Below, piece by piece: positions 25,645-34,031 of a DNA stretch of 64,000 bases. The stretch comes from Leifsonia sp. PS1209. GTDB taxonomy: Bacteria; Actinomycetota; Actinomycetes; Actinomycetales; Microbacteriaceae. The notes under the pieces were generated by a model. It saw only the letters and a program-made list of their open reading frames with translations, did not search any database and was not told where the DNA came from. The number at the start of each line of letters is the position of its first letter. Position 1 is the stretch's first letter. The position numbers were made by a program, and so were the translations under genes. The stretch is taken from NCBI RefSeq assembly GCF_012317045.1, contig NZ_CP051154.1:3410001-3474000 (forward strand). Reading direction: 5' to 3'.

Positions 25645-26612
25645 CAGTCGTCGTCTCCTGAACGTCGGCTGACCCAGAGCTGGATCAGGGTGATGATGAA
25701 GATGATCACGAACAGCACCATCGCCATCGCGCTCGCTGTGCCCCACGCACCGAACTTGAAGGCCTGCTGGTACATCTCGAACGCCGCGACGTTCGTGGAG
25801 TTGACCGGCCCGCCGTCCTTCGTCATCACGATGATGAGCGCGAACGACTGCAGTCCGGCGATCACCTGGGTGATGAAGACGAACACCAGCGACGGCCGCA
25901 GCAGCGGGAGCGTGATCCCCCAGAACGTCTGCCAGCTGTTGGCGCCGTCGATCTCGGCAGCCTCGTACACCGTGCGGTCGATCGACTTGATTCCAGCGGT
26001 CAGGATGAGCACCGCGGCGCCGATGGACGCCCACGCCTGCACGACGGCGACGGAGGGCAGTGCGATCTTCGGGTCGGAGAGGAAGCCGATCGAGTTGATG
26101 TGCAGCGCGTTCAGCAGGCCGTTGATGAGGCCGGAGGGCTGGTACATCATCTTCCACACGTTGCCGATCGCGACCACGGTGGCGACCACGGGGAGGAAGT
26201 AGAGGAACCGCCAGAAACCCTGGAAGCGGAGGCGCTCGATGCACTGGGCGACGAGGAGCGAACCGGCGACGGCGAGGATCACGGACAGTGCGGCGAAGAC
26301 GAACGTGTTGACCAGGATCGGCGACAGGAACGTGCTGTTGAAGTTGAGGATGTCGGAGTAGTTCTCCACCCCGATGAATTTGATCTGGGTGAGGTCGTAC
26401 CCTCCCCACTGCGAGAGGGAGAGGAAGATCGCGAAGAACGACGGCAGGATCAGGAAGACGAGGAAGAACAGCAGCGACGGCGCCAGGAACAGGTAGCCGG
26501 CCCTGCCCTCCCTCCTGAACCTCCGGGATTTCACCCTGGACGGCGCAGAGAGCTCCGCGTCGCCCAGTTGGCTCGCCGCTTCGCGCGTCGCGCTCGCGTA
26601 CATTCCAGTCAT
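25644..26612 (-). CDS. Carbohydrate ABC transporter permease (MalF type)
   Basis: Membrane subunit of 322 residues. A basic N-terminal 40 residues (RVKSRRFRREGRAGYLFLAPS) precede six helices, and the EAA loop is EAAEIDGANSWQTFWGITLP. It pairs with the MalG-type subunit and the binding protein at 26686. ATG at 26612 has a GGAGACGAC site; ATG at 26603 is a possible alternative. Import substrate is inferred from context as MurNAc/GlcNAc-containing saccharides. Confidence 0.9.
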   Translation of the reverse strand: MTGMYASATREAASQLGDAELSAPSRVKSRRFRREGRAGYLFLAPSLLFFLVFLILPSFFAIFLSLSQWGGYDLTQIKFIGVENYSDILNFNSTFLSPILVNTFVFAALSVILAVAGSLLVAQCIERLRFQGFWRFLYFLPVVATVVAIGNVWKMMYQPSGLINGLLNALHINSIGFLSDPKIALPSVAVVQAWASIGAAVLILTAGIKSIDRTVYEAAEIDGANSWQTFWGITLPLLRPSLVFVFITQVIAGLQSFALIIVMTKDGGPVNSTNVAAFEMYQQAFKFGAWGTASAMAMVLFVIIFIITLIQLWVSRRSGDDD

Positions 26613-26645
26613 ATGTCGTCTCCGCCTGTGTGGCTGCTTCTGAGG

Positions 26646-26679
26646 GGTGGGCAGGGCCGCGGGGGCGACCCTGCCCACC
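26646..26679 (-). terminator. Intra-operon hairpin after the binding-protein gene
   Basis: Perfect 11-bp stem (26646-26656 with 26669-26679), immediately after the binding-protein stop and before the MalF-type gene. It mirrors the arrangement at 15688-15719 and probably sets a high ratio of binding protein to permease. Confidence 0.65.
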
Positions 26680-26685
26680 GGATTG

Positions 26686-27987
26686 CTACTTGCGGTCGAT
26701 CTCGGCGGTCAGGTTCTTGAAGGTCTGATCGACGGGAGCGTGATTCACAAGAATCTCGTTGAGTGCGTTGTGCAGCGAGGTCTTCGCCTTGTACGCGTTG
26801 GCGGCGTTGGACTCGGCCATCGCGTAGCTCGCCGCGTCGTAGATCGGCGTGAGGTTCGCATCCTCTGCCTGCAGCTTCGGGCCGAGGATGTCGGCGTCGG
26901 CCTTGCGCGGCGGGATGAGGCCGTTCGTCGCCAGGAAGTCACCCATTTCGGTGACGCCCTCCTTGTTCTTGTTGGAGTTCAGCCAGGTGAGGAACTCCCA
27001 GGCCTCCTTCTTGTGCTTGCTGCCCGAGTTCACCCCGGTGAAGAAGGAGTACGCGAGCGAGCCCTTGTCCCCTGCTTCCGGGCCGGGAACGGGAGCGGTG
27101 CCGACGTTGGAGTACTCGTCCTTCATCTGCGTCTTCAGGCTGCCGATCCACCAGCCGGCCTGGATCGCCATGGCGACGCCGTTGGTCGGGAAGGTCTTCG
27201 TCGGCATGATCGACGTGGTCGTCGCCCCGGACTTGGCCAGGTCGGCCTCGAGCTGCATCGTCTCCTTGGCCTTGCCGTTCAGCGCTGAGTCGCCGTTCGG
27301 CTCGAGGAATTTGCCGCCCGCCGAATCGAGCAACGAAAGGAACGGGTGGGCGGTCTGGTTGTCGCCGTCCTGGATGAGGGAGAGCCCGACCACCTGATAG
27401 TTGCCGGAGCCGTCCTTCTTGGTGGTCTTGTTCGCGATCTCCTTGAGCTCATCCCAGGTGGCAGGCGGCTTGTCGTACCCGGCGTCGGCGAGGATCTTCT
27501 TGTTGTAATACAGGACGTACGTGTTGAACTCCGTCGGATATCCGAACACCTGGTTCGCACCGGTGACGGATGCCGCAGCGGCCTCGCTGTAGTTGTCCTT
27601 GATGTCCTTCGCGACCTCGGCGGACGGCTTGTCGAGCACACCGTTCGCGGCGAGCTGGCCACCCCAGAGGGAGTACGAGCTCATGATGTCGGCACCCTTG
27701 CCGCCGGTCTGACGCACGTTGAGCGTGGTGAGGAGGTCGTCGAAGTTGACCGTCTGCTGCTTGACCTGGATGTCCGGGTGGGACGAGTTCCACTCGTCGA
27801 TCATCTTGGTCATGCCGCTCTTCATGGGGTCCTGACCGTAGTGGCTCAGGAAGGTGAGCGTGACTTTGCCGTCGTCGCTTCCCGACGAACCGGTACCGCT
27901 GCAGGCGGACAGCGCGAGCGCTGCCGCCCCGACGACGAGTGCCGCCTTGGCGATTCGGCCTCTGCGGCCGAACAGTGCTGTTCTCAT
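26686..27987 (-). CDS. Extracellular solute-binding lipoprotein (CUT1 sugar type)
   Basis: Lipoprotein of 433 residues with a signal peptide ending in LSAC (lipidated Cys29) and a Gly/Ser linker. The mature part is a family 1 solute-binding protein (TLTFLSHYGQDPMKSGMTKM near the start; YPTEFNTYVLYYNKKILADA; AIQAGWWIGSLKTQM). GAGAGGAAAA precedes the ATG. It lies in an operon with permeases, NagZ and a D-lactate dehydrogenase, so it probably captures peptidoglycan saccharides outside the cell; specificity cannot be read from sequence. Confidence 0.92.
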   Translation of the reverse strand: MRTALFGRRGRIAKAALVVGAAALALSACSGTGSSGSDDGKVTLTFLSHYGQDPMKSGMTKMIDEWNSSHPDIQVKQQTVNFDDLLTTLNVRQTGGKGADIMSSYSLWGGQLAANGVLDKPSAEVAKDIKDNYSEAAAASVTGANQVFGYPTEFNTYVLYYNKKILADAGYDKPPATWDELKEIANKTTKKDGSGNYQVVGLSLIQDGDNQTAHPFLSLLDSAGGKFLEPNGDSALNGKAKETMQLEADLAKSGATTTSIMPTKTFPTNGVAMAIQAGWWIGSLKTQMKDEYSNVGTAPVPGPEAGDKGSLAYSFFTGVNSGSKHKKEAWEFLTWLNSNKNKEGVTEMGDFLATNGLIPPRKADADILGPKLQAEDANLTPIYDAASYAMAESNAANAYKAKTSLHNALNEILVNHAPVDQTFKNLTAEIDRK

Positions 27988-28019
27988 GGTTTTCCTCTCG
28001 GTGGGGTGGACGCTGCTGT

Positions 28020-28994
28020 TCAGGCAGCGAGCGGCGCGTGCAGGATCGCGAAGGTGCGAGTTACGGTGAAACCGGTCTTGGCGTACAGGTACCCTGCCGC
28101 CGAGGTCTCCTCTGTCCAGAGGAACCAGGCGCTGTGGGCGCCGAGTGCGCGCATCCGTTCGAGGGTCAGGTGCAGGAGGATCTCGCCGAGGCCTGTCCCG
28201 CGGCTCTCCGGCAGCACGCCGAACGGCCCGAAGCGTTCGAGCACGTTCTCGTACGTGCCGTGCATCGCCCAGCCGAGCATCACGCCCTCCGGGTTGCGCA
28301 CGGAGATGATGCGTTCGAGCGGCTGGCCGCCGAGCACGCCCTCCCGGATGCCGCGCGACCAGTCGGGGTTGAACCGGGAGCCGGCGATGTCGATCAGGTC
28401 GACGAGGTCGTCCCCGGTCGGCGAGCCGAACGTCCAGCCGTCCGCGCTGAGGGACGCGACCTTCTCCCGGATGCGCTCCGGGAGTTCGTAGTCGTTGAGC
28501 GTCCTGTCCATTGCGACGGACTCGTACTGGGTGGTGAAGCCGAGCTTGGCGAGCAGCCTGGCGGCGTCCGGATAGCGGGCGGCGTCGAGGCCGGGGAGGA
28601 AGTAGTTCGGCGTGTACGAGGAGAAGTACGCGGTCTTCGCGCCCTTGCTCGCCAGCCACTCCATGACGCCGCCGACCAGTGCGGCTCCGAGTCCCTGGTT
28701 GCGGTGGCCCGGGGTGACGAAGAAGAACGGCACCCAGCCGGAGTCCGGCTCGAGGTCGGCTCCGTCGGCGGCGATCCGGCGGTGCACCCCGTATGCGGCT
28801 CCGACGATCTCGCCGTCCGCCTCGGCCACCAGGAGGCCGGATGCGTCGAAGTTGCGGTCGAGCAGGAACATGTCGCGGAACCGGTCGTATGTGATTCCGT
28901 CGGCCGACGCAGCGGCCGTCCAGGCCTGGGCGATCTGGGGGCCGTCGCCGCTCTGGAAGGGTCGGATCGTCGCGGTGGACGTGGACTGCTGCAT
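28020..28994 (-). CDS. Double-domain GNAT N-acetyltransferase
   Basis: Predicted 324-residue protein with two GNAT-type folds. The first (about residues 8-150) has the acetyl-CoA loop FFFVTPGHRNQGLGAALV, and the second (about 170-324) has FGVLPESRGTGLGEILL. Both pyrophosphate-binding loops look intact. It is the first gene of the minus-strand transporter operon, with a strong promoter and GAGGAGATT ribosome site. An amino-sugar or peptide-amine substrate fits the island but is inference. Confidence 0.85.
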   Translation of the reverse strand: MQQSTSTATIRPFQSGDGPQIAQAWTAAASADGITYDRFRDMFLLDRNFDASGLLVAEADGEIVGAAYGVHRRIAADGADLEPDSGWVPFFFVTPGHRNQGLGAALVGGVMEWLASKGAKTAYFSSYTPNYFLPGLDAARYPDAARLLAKLGFTTQYESVAMDRTLNDYELPERIREKVASLSADGWTFGSPTGDDLVDLIDIAGSRFNPDWSRGIREGVLGGQPLERIISVRNPEGVMLGWAMHGTYENVLERFGPFGVLPESRGTGLGEILLHLTLERMRALGAHSAWFLWTEETSAAGYLYAKTGFTVTRTFAILHAPLAA

Positions 28995-29050
28995 CGAATC
29001 TCCTCGTGCCTTTTCACTTCGGTGTGCCGGCGCATCCTGGCCTTGGACCG

Positions 29051-29119
29051 AAATTACCTTCATTGATGGAACCATGTCAAGTATTTTCAACCACCGCCAT
29101 AGATGCGGTAATCATTTAC
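29051..29119 (-). promoter_or_regulatory. Promoter and candidate MurR site of the transporter operon
   Basis: On the minus strand, TTGACA (29075-29080) and TAATTT (29051-29056) form a near-consensus promoter with 18-bp spacing upstream of the GNAT gene. Next to it is TTGAAAATACTTGA, a short dyad partly overlapping the -35, and about 30 bases further upstream is AATCATTTAC (29110-29119), a 10-mer that recurs at 31360-31369 in the kinase/MurR promoter region. Confidence 0.55.
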
Positions 29120-29126
29120 GCGCTCG

Positions 29127-30329
29127 TTACACGGACGAAACGCGCGAATAGAGCAGGACATCGTCGCCGTAGACGTCCTGGACGGGCACGACGCCCGGAT
29201 TCAGGGCTGCCGCCGGCTCACCGGCGTGGACGGCATCACGCAGCGCGGACGAGCCCCAGAGGCGGTCGACCGCGTACCCGTGCTCGCCGGACTCCACCCG
29301 CTGGCCGGGCTCCAGGAACCGGAAATCGTCCGGGTAGAGCTCCGCAACGGCGTCCAGGATCGCGAGGCCGGTCGACACGGGATCGAAGGCGCTGCGATCG
29401 ACGATGTGCAGCTGAACCCCCCGCACGGTCTCCCCCGCATACTTGTGGAACGTCGGCGAATACCAGAGCTCGCGGAACAGCACTCCCGGGATGCGAGCAT
29501 CCCGCAACCGCGCGGCGAGCCGGCCATCGATGTACGGCGCCCCGAGCATTTCGAAGGGCCGCGTCGTGCCCCTGCCCTCGCTGACGTTCGTCCCCTCGAA
29601 GATGCCGGTCCCCGTGAAGGCGTACGCGGTATCCAGCGTCGGCATGTTCGGAGATGGCGGCACCCAGGGCAGCCCCGTGGCGTCGAAGTCCGCCGATGCG
29701 TCCCAGCCCTCCATCCGGATGACGTCGAGGTCGGCGGAGAGACCGTCGGCGGGCAGATCCCTGGTGTTGAACAGCCGCGCCAGCTCGCCGGCGGTGAGCC
29801 CGTGGCGCTGGTGCACGTCGCTTCGCCCGACGAAACTGCCGAACCCGGAGACGTCGATCCCCGGTCCGGAGAGCACGCCTCCACCGAGCGGGTTCGGGCG
29901 GTCGAGGACCACGAACCGCACGCCGGTGCGCGCTGCACTCCGCAGGCAGTCGTAGAGCGACCAGATGTACGTGTAGTAGCGCACTCCGAGGTCCTGCATG
30001 TCGAACACGACGGTGTCGACGCCGGAGTCCTCGATCAGGCGATCGAGTTCCTCGCCCGACTTCAGATACGTCTCGATGATCGGCAGGTCGGTGCGGGCGT
30101 CGTGTGTGCTCGTCTCGGTCTCGCCGGCCTGCACAGAACCGTTGAGCCCGTGCTCCGGCCCGAACAGCGCCGTGACCGGAGCACCGGCCTCCACCAGGGC
30201 GTCGACCGTGCGGCCGAGGTCGGGTGTCGTGCCGGTGAAGTTGGTGAGCAGGCCGATCCGCCTGCCGCCGAGCAGTCCGGGATCCTCCGCGGCGATCTCG
30301 ACGCCGGTGCGGGCGCGCTGGGTTGTCAT
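29127..30329 (-). CDS. namZ: DUF1343 exo-beta-N-acetylmuramidase (NamZ-like)
   Basis: Enzyme of 400 residues expected to cleave non-reducing-end MurNAc from peptidoglycan saccharides. Family hallmarks are all present: LFGPEHGLNG (Glu59, His60), DMQDLGVRYYTY (110-121), SPNMPTLDTAY (226 on) and EGTNVSEGRGTTRPF (245-259). NamZ of Bacillus subtilis and relatives is usually secreted, but this protein begins MTTQRARTGVEIAAEDPG without a signal peptide, so it should be cytosolic. ATG follows GGAAGGATAACC. Lies 65 bases after murR in the same direction; both may be one transcript. Confidence 0.88.
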   Translation of the reverse strand: MTTQRARTGVEIAAEDPGLLGGRRIGLLTNFTGTTPDLGRTVDALVEAGAPVTALFGPEHGLNGSVQAGETETSTHDARTDLPIIETYLKSGEELDRLIEDSGVDTVVFDMQDLGVRYYTYIWSLYDCLRSAARTGVRFVVLDRPNPLGGGVLSGPGIDVSGFGSFVGRSDVHQRHGLTAGELARLFNTRDLPADGLSADLDVIRMEGWDASADFDATGLPWVPPSPNMPTLDTAYAFTGTGIFEGTNVSEGRGTTRPFEMLGAPYIDGRLAARLRDARIPGVLFRELWYSPTFHKYAGETVRGVQLHIVDRSAFDPVSTGLAILDAVAELYPDDFRFLEPGQRVESGEHGYAVDRLWGSSALRDAVHAGEPAAALNPGVVPVQDVYGDDVLLYSRVSSV

Positions 30330-30394
30330 GGTTATCCTTCCGTGGGCGCGCGGCATCGCACCGACGCACGGGGGACGCCGGATGGAGGCAGCGC

Positions 30395-31294
30395 TCAGTT
30401 TTCTTCTCGGAGTTCTCTGACGATTTCGTATGTGCTCTTCAGCGCCTGCACGGTGCGGTCGTACCGGCCGCGGGCGACGCCGACGAAGATGTAGTCGACG
30501 AGCGTGAGCTGCGCGATCCTGCTCGCCATGGCGCCGGAGCGGAACGTGGTCTCGCGCACCGCGGTGCGCAGCACGTCGTCCGCGTGCTCGGAGAGCGGCG
30601 AATCGGGGACGTTGGTGATGGCGACGGTGTACGCCCCACCGTTGTGGGCGCCACGCAGGAAGGCGTTGGTCTCCTTGGTCTTGCCGTTGTGCGAGAAGCC
30701 GATCGCCACATCCCCCGCTCCGATCAGCGCGGCGGACACGAGTGCGTCGTGCGCGTCGGTGAAAGCAAGCGCGATGTGCCCGATGCGCAGCAGTTTCTGC
30801 GCGAGGTCCTGTGCGCCCGCGTTGCTCGCCCCGACGCCGAAGACGACCACGCGCTTGGCGCGCTCGACCTTGCGGACCACTCGCTCGAGCACCGCGATGT
30901 CGATGCTGTCCGCCGTCTCCCTGATGCCGAGGATCTCGCTGCTGGCGATCTTCGACACCATCTCGGCGAGCGTGTCGGACGGGCTGATGTCCGCGCCGTA
31001 TGTGCCGGAGCCTGTGCTGCCGAACTCCGCGGACTCCTTGCCCAGTTCCGCCGCGAGCTGCAGTTTGAGCTGCGGGTAGCCGGTGAGGCCGAGCGACTGG
31101 CAGAAGCGCACGATCGACGCCTCGGACGTGTTGCACGCCCTGGCGAGTTCGGTGATCGTGTTCTCCACGACGATCTGCGGCCGCTCGAGGATCGCGTCGG
31201 CGACGCGGCGCATGGTGGGCGGGAACGATTCGACGTGCGCCTGGATGTTGGTCTGGATGCTCACAGGGACGACACTAATGACACCGTTCGCCAT
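30395..31294 (-). CDS. MurR/RpiR family transcriptional regulator
   Basis: Repressor of 299 residues. The RpiR helix-turn-helix covers about residues 20-90 (SFPPTMRRVADAILERPQIV; ELARACNTSEASIVRFCQSL), and the SIS sugar-phosphate-binding domain covers about 130-280 (RVVVFGVGASNAGAQDLAQK; AIGFSHNGKTKETN). MurR of Escherichia coli senses MurNAc-6-phosphate, which is the expected signal here too. GGAGGGAGCC precedes the ATG. It sits between namZ and the divergent kinase-murQ genes, the usual place for the island's regulator. Confidence 0.9.
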   Translation of the reverse strand: MANGVISVVPVSIQTNIQAHVESFPPTMRRVADAILERPQIVVENTITELARACNTSEASIVRFCQSLGLTGYPQLKLQLAAELGKESAEFGSTGSGTYGADISPSDTLAEMVSKIASSEILGIRETADSIDIAVLERVVRKVERAKRVVVFGVGASNAGAQDLAQKLLRIGHIALAFTDAHDALVSAALIGAGDVAIGFSHNGKTKETNAFLRGAHNGGAYTVAITNVPDSPLSEHADDVLRTAVRETTFRSGAMASRIAQLTLVDYIFVGVARGRYDRTVQALKSTYEIVRELREEN

Positions 31295-31331
31295 GTCGGC
31301 TCCCTCCGCTCGTTTTCACGCTTGGCGAGTC

Positions 31332-31394
31332 ACGCTATCGACGCGCCGGGCCGTTTGTCAATCATTTACTTTGGATCGCTGATCCATGTAAATT
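31332..31394. promoter_or_regulatory. Divergent murR / kinase promoter region with palindrome
   Basis: On the minus strand TTGACA (31356-31361) and TAGCGT (31332-31337) with 18-bp spacing form the murR promoter. On the plus strand TTTACT (31365-31370) and TAAATT (31389-31394) are a plausible kinase promoter. An imperfect palindrome, ATTTAC...GGATC and GATCC...GTAAAT (31364-31393), overlaps it, and AATCATTTAC (31360-31369) matches the transporter promoter region. These are the best candidates for MurR operators. Confidence 0.55.
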
Positions 31395-31422
31395 GTCTCT
31401 ATCACCGATGGATAAGGACGAC

Positions 31423-32343
31423 GTGAGCACAGAAGCCGTACGCAGCCACATTGCGGTCGATCTCGGCAAGACCAATTGCCGGGTGCGGCTCGACGCCGGG
31501 CGCGCATCCACCGAGGTCCGCGGCCACGGGTTCCCCGGACTCGCTGCCGAAGGGGGCGCCGAGCTGGCCATCGCGGCCATCGCCCCCCTCGTCGCGTCGC
31601 TGGGCGCGGAGCAGCTGGCTCGCGTCACCGGACTCGCCATCGGTGCAGCGGGCGCCGACTCCGACAGGGATGCCGCTCGCCGGGCCGCCGAGCGCGCTCG
31701 CGAACTGTGGGGCTTCGGCGTCGCCATCGCCTCCGACGTGCTCACCGCGCACATCGGCGCGTTCGACGGAGCAGCGGGGACGGTCCTCATCGCCGGGACG
31801 GGCGCGGTGGCCTTCGAGGTCGGAGACGACGGCAGTGCGCGGCGCTCGGACGGCTGGGGCCCGTGGCTCGGCGACGAGGGCAGCGGTCGCTGGATCGGCC
31901 AGGCCGGCCTCGTCGCGGCGCTCAGGGCGGCGGACGGCCGCGGGCCGCGCACGGCGCTCGAAGAGGACGCAGCCTCCATCGCCGGGGACCTCGTCGGCCT
32001 TCCGCGCGCGATCATGGGCGGCGGCGATGTCGCACGAGCGCTCGCCTCCTTCGCCCCCGTCGTCCTTGCGAACGCGCGAGGTGGCGACCAGGTGGCGCAG
32101 GGCATCGTCGATGCCGCCATCGACCACCTCGCCGCAGCGGCGGCCTCCGTCGCCACCGCCGGTTCACCTGTCTCCGTGATCGGCGGGCTCACCGACGACC
32201 CCGAGTTCCTGCGGAGGCTGCTCGACGAGCTGGGCCGCCGCCACCTGTCCCCGCGCCGCCCCTCCGGATCGTCGCTGGACGGAGCGGCGATCCTCGCCGC
32301 CCGCCGTGACCTTCCCCACGAAAGGTATGCCATCCGTGTCTGA
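31423..32343 (+). CDS. BadF/BadG-type amino-sugar kinase (MurK/NagK-like)
   Basis: ASKHA-fold ATP-dependent kinase of about 306 residues. The phosphate-1 motif [10 protein letters not shown] lies near residue 11, [13 protein letters not shown] is the phosphate-2 region, and [16 protein letters not shown] is the characteristic BadF/NAGK motif. Clostridium MurK, of this family, phosphorylates both MurNAc and GlcNAc at O6; next to murQ that is the best prediction. GTG at 31423 has AAGGA just upstream; ATG at 31408, 14 bases after the -10, is an alternative. The murQ start lies inside its 3' end. Confidence 0.88.
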   Translation: MSTEAVRSHIAVDLGKTNCRVRLDAGRASTEVRGHGFPGLAAEGGAELAIAAIAPLVASLGAEQLARVTGLAIGAAGADSDRDAARRAAERARELWGFGVAIASDVLTAHIGAFDGAAGTVLIAGTGAVAFEVGDDGSARRSDGWGPWLGDEGSGRWIGQAGLVAALRAADGRGPRTALEEDAASIAGDLVGLPRAIMGGGDVARALASFAPVVLANARGGDQVAQGIVDAAIDHLAAAAASVATAGSPVSVIGGLTDDPEFLRRLLDELGRRHLSPRRPSGSSLDGAAILAARRDLPHERYAIRV

Positions 32344-33277
32344 CATCCTCAACAGAGCGCGAGGTCCCCACGACCTCCTCCTCGCCGAGCTCTCCACGCT
32401 CACGACAGAAGCGATCGTGGAAGACGGACGCGACCTCGACATGCTCAGCACAGCGGGGCTGGTCGAGCTGATGAACGAGCACGACGAGAGCGTCCCTCCC
32501 GCGGTCGCCGTGGTGCTGCCGACCATCGCAGCGGCCATCGACGACATCGCCGCCCGGATGCGCGACGGCGGTCGCCTCATCTACATCGGAGCCGGCACCC
32601 CAGGACGGCTCGGCATCGTGGACGCCAGCGAGTGCCCCCCGACGTTCAACGTCGACCCCTCACTGGTGGTCGGGATCATTGCGGGAGGGGACGGCGCGAT
32701 CCGGACCGCGGTGGAGAACGCCGAGGACGACCCGCAGGGCGGGGCGGACGCTCTCAGCGGCATCGCACTCACGGAGATGGATGTCGTGGTCGGGATCTCC
32801 GCATCCGGTCGCACCCCGTATGTGGTCGGCGCGCTGGAGTACGCGGCGGAGATCGGCGCGCTCACCGTCGCGATCGCCTGCAACAGCAACTCCACCATCG
32901 GACGCGTCGCCGACCACGCCATCGAGGTCGTCGTCGGCCCCGAGCTGATCGCGGGCTCCACGAGGCTCAAGGCGGGCACGGCGCAGAAGCTCGTGCTCAA
33001 CATGATCTCCACCATCGCGATGATCAGGCTCGGCAAGACGTACGGCAACATCATGGTCGACCTCCGTGCCACCAACGAGAAGCTGCGTGCGCGCGCCGAG
33101 CGCACTGTCATGCTCGTCACCGATTGCACCCCGGCGGAGGCGGCGGAGACGCTGGCCCAGAGCGACGGCTCGGTGAAGATCGCCATTCTCATGCTGCTGC
33201 GCGGCCTCAGTGCTGACGCCGCGCGCGCGTCGATGGCGACAGCGCCGAGTCTCAGGGCCGCCCTCGGCGCCGCCTGA
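32327..33277 (+). CDS. murQ: N-acetylmuramic acid 6-phosphate etherase
   Basis: MurQ (about 316 residues) splits MurNAc-6-phosphate into GlcNAc-6-phosphate and D-lactate. The SIS fold shows GAGTPGRLG (residues 88-96; usually GAGTSGRLG), ECPPTF at about 102-107 with the conserved glutamate, and [11 protein letters not shown]. The first motif has Pro for Ser, an unusual change worth noting. ATG at 32327 is used; GTG at 32336 has better ribosome spacing. It overlaps the kinase gene, so the two are translated together. Confidence 0.93.
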   Translation: MPSVSDILNRARGPHDLLLAELSTLTTEAIVEDGRDLDMLSTAGLVELMNEHDESVPPAVAVVLPTIAAAIDDIAARMRDGGRLIYIGAGTPGRLGIVDASECPPTFNVDPSLVVGIIAGGDGAIRTAVENAEDDPQGGADALSGIALTEMDVVVGISASGRTPYVVGALEYAAEIGALTVAIACNSNSTIGRVADHAIEVVVGPELIAGSTRLKAGTAQKLVLNMISTIAMIRLGKTYGNIMVDLRATNEKLRARAERTVMLVTDCTPAEAAETLAQSDGSVKIAILMLLRGLSADAARASMATAPSLRAALGAA

Positions 33278-33279
33278 CC

Positions 33280-33384
33280 ATGGCCATCCTCCTTCGGACG
33301 TTCTGGGCGGTGATCGATGCCCACCGGCCAGGCGCGAGTCTCGGGAACGTGATCGCCGACCTCCCTTCCGGTGACCGTGCGTGA
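33280..33384 (+). CDS. Possible 34-residue ORF between murQ and GNAT gene
   Basis: ATG two bases after the murQ stop opens a short frame (MAILLRTFWAVIDAHRPG and on) whose TGA overlaps the GTG of the GNAT gene (GTGA). It has no ribosome site of its own and no recognised domain, but it would let ribosomes pass from murQ to the GNAT gene by coupled translation. It may be a genuine micro-protein, a coupling ORF, or the remnant of a larger gene. Confidence 0.3.
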   Translation: MAILLRTFWAVIDAHRPGASLGNVIADLPSGDRA

Positions 33385-34031
33385 TCCGGCCGTATGCCCC
33401 GGGCGATGGGGCGTCCCTGTCCAGAGTCTGCCTCCTGACGGGTGACTCCGGCGGTGACGCCACGGGGAAGTACGCCGACGACGGACTGCTCGCCGACATC
33501 TTCCTCCTGCCGTACCTCGAGCTCGAACCGGAGCACGCGCACGTCCTCGACATCGGCGGCCGGGCGGTGGGGTACATCGTCGCGACCCCGGACAGCGTGG
33601 TCTTCGCCGAGCGGTACCGCCGCGAGTGGCTCCCACGGTTCGCGGCCGCTCATCCACTGGTCGACCCGCCGACCACGCCGACCGAGAGCCTCGCGCTGGT
33701 CGGCCACTCCACCTCGCACCTGATCGGCCCGGACCACGAGCTGTTCCCCGCCCACCTGCACATCGACCTCCTGCCGGTGGCACAGGGACAGGGCTGGGGG
33801 CGCAGGCTGATGGCCACGCTTCTGCGCCAGCTGGCGGATGCGGGCGTCCCCGGTGTGCAGCTCGGGGTCGGCGAGCGCAACACCGGGGCGCAGGCCTTCT
33901 ATCGGCGGCTCGGGTTCGCGCCGTTGCCTTCGACCCCCGACGACGGGCTGCGGCTGGGCATCCGGACCGGCGCCGCCTCCCCCGCACGACGGATCCGCCG
34001 CCGCGCATCCATCGCTAGCGTTGGAGGATGA
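33381..34031 (+). CDS. GNAT family N-acetyltransferase (OGA-C-like)
   Basis: Predicted 216-residue acetyltransferase. The acetyl-CoA motif is HIDLLPVAQGQGWGRRLMATLL, followed by GVPGVQLGVGERNTGAQAFYRRLGF. The N-terminus (MIRPYAPGDGASLSRVCLLT) and the internal YRREWLPRF segment resemble the GNAT domain found with bacterial and metazoan O-GlcNAcases, suggesting an amino-sugar-related role consistent with the island. Basic C-terminal tail. Its stop overlaps the ATG of the histidine kinase gene (ATGA). Confidence 0.82.
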   Translation: MIRPYAPGDGASLSRVCLLTGDSGGDATGKYADDGLLADIFLLPYLELEPEHAHVLDIGGRAVGYIVATPDSVVFAERYRREWLPRFAAAHPLVDPPTTPTESLALVGHSTSHLIGPDHELFPAHLHIDLLPVAQGQGWGRRLMATLLRQLADAGVPGVQLGVGERNTGAQAFYRRLGFAPLPSTPDDGLRLGIRTGAASPARRIRRRASIASVGG

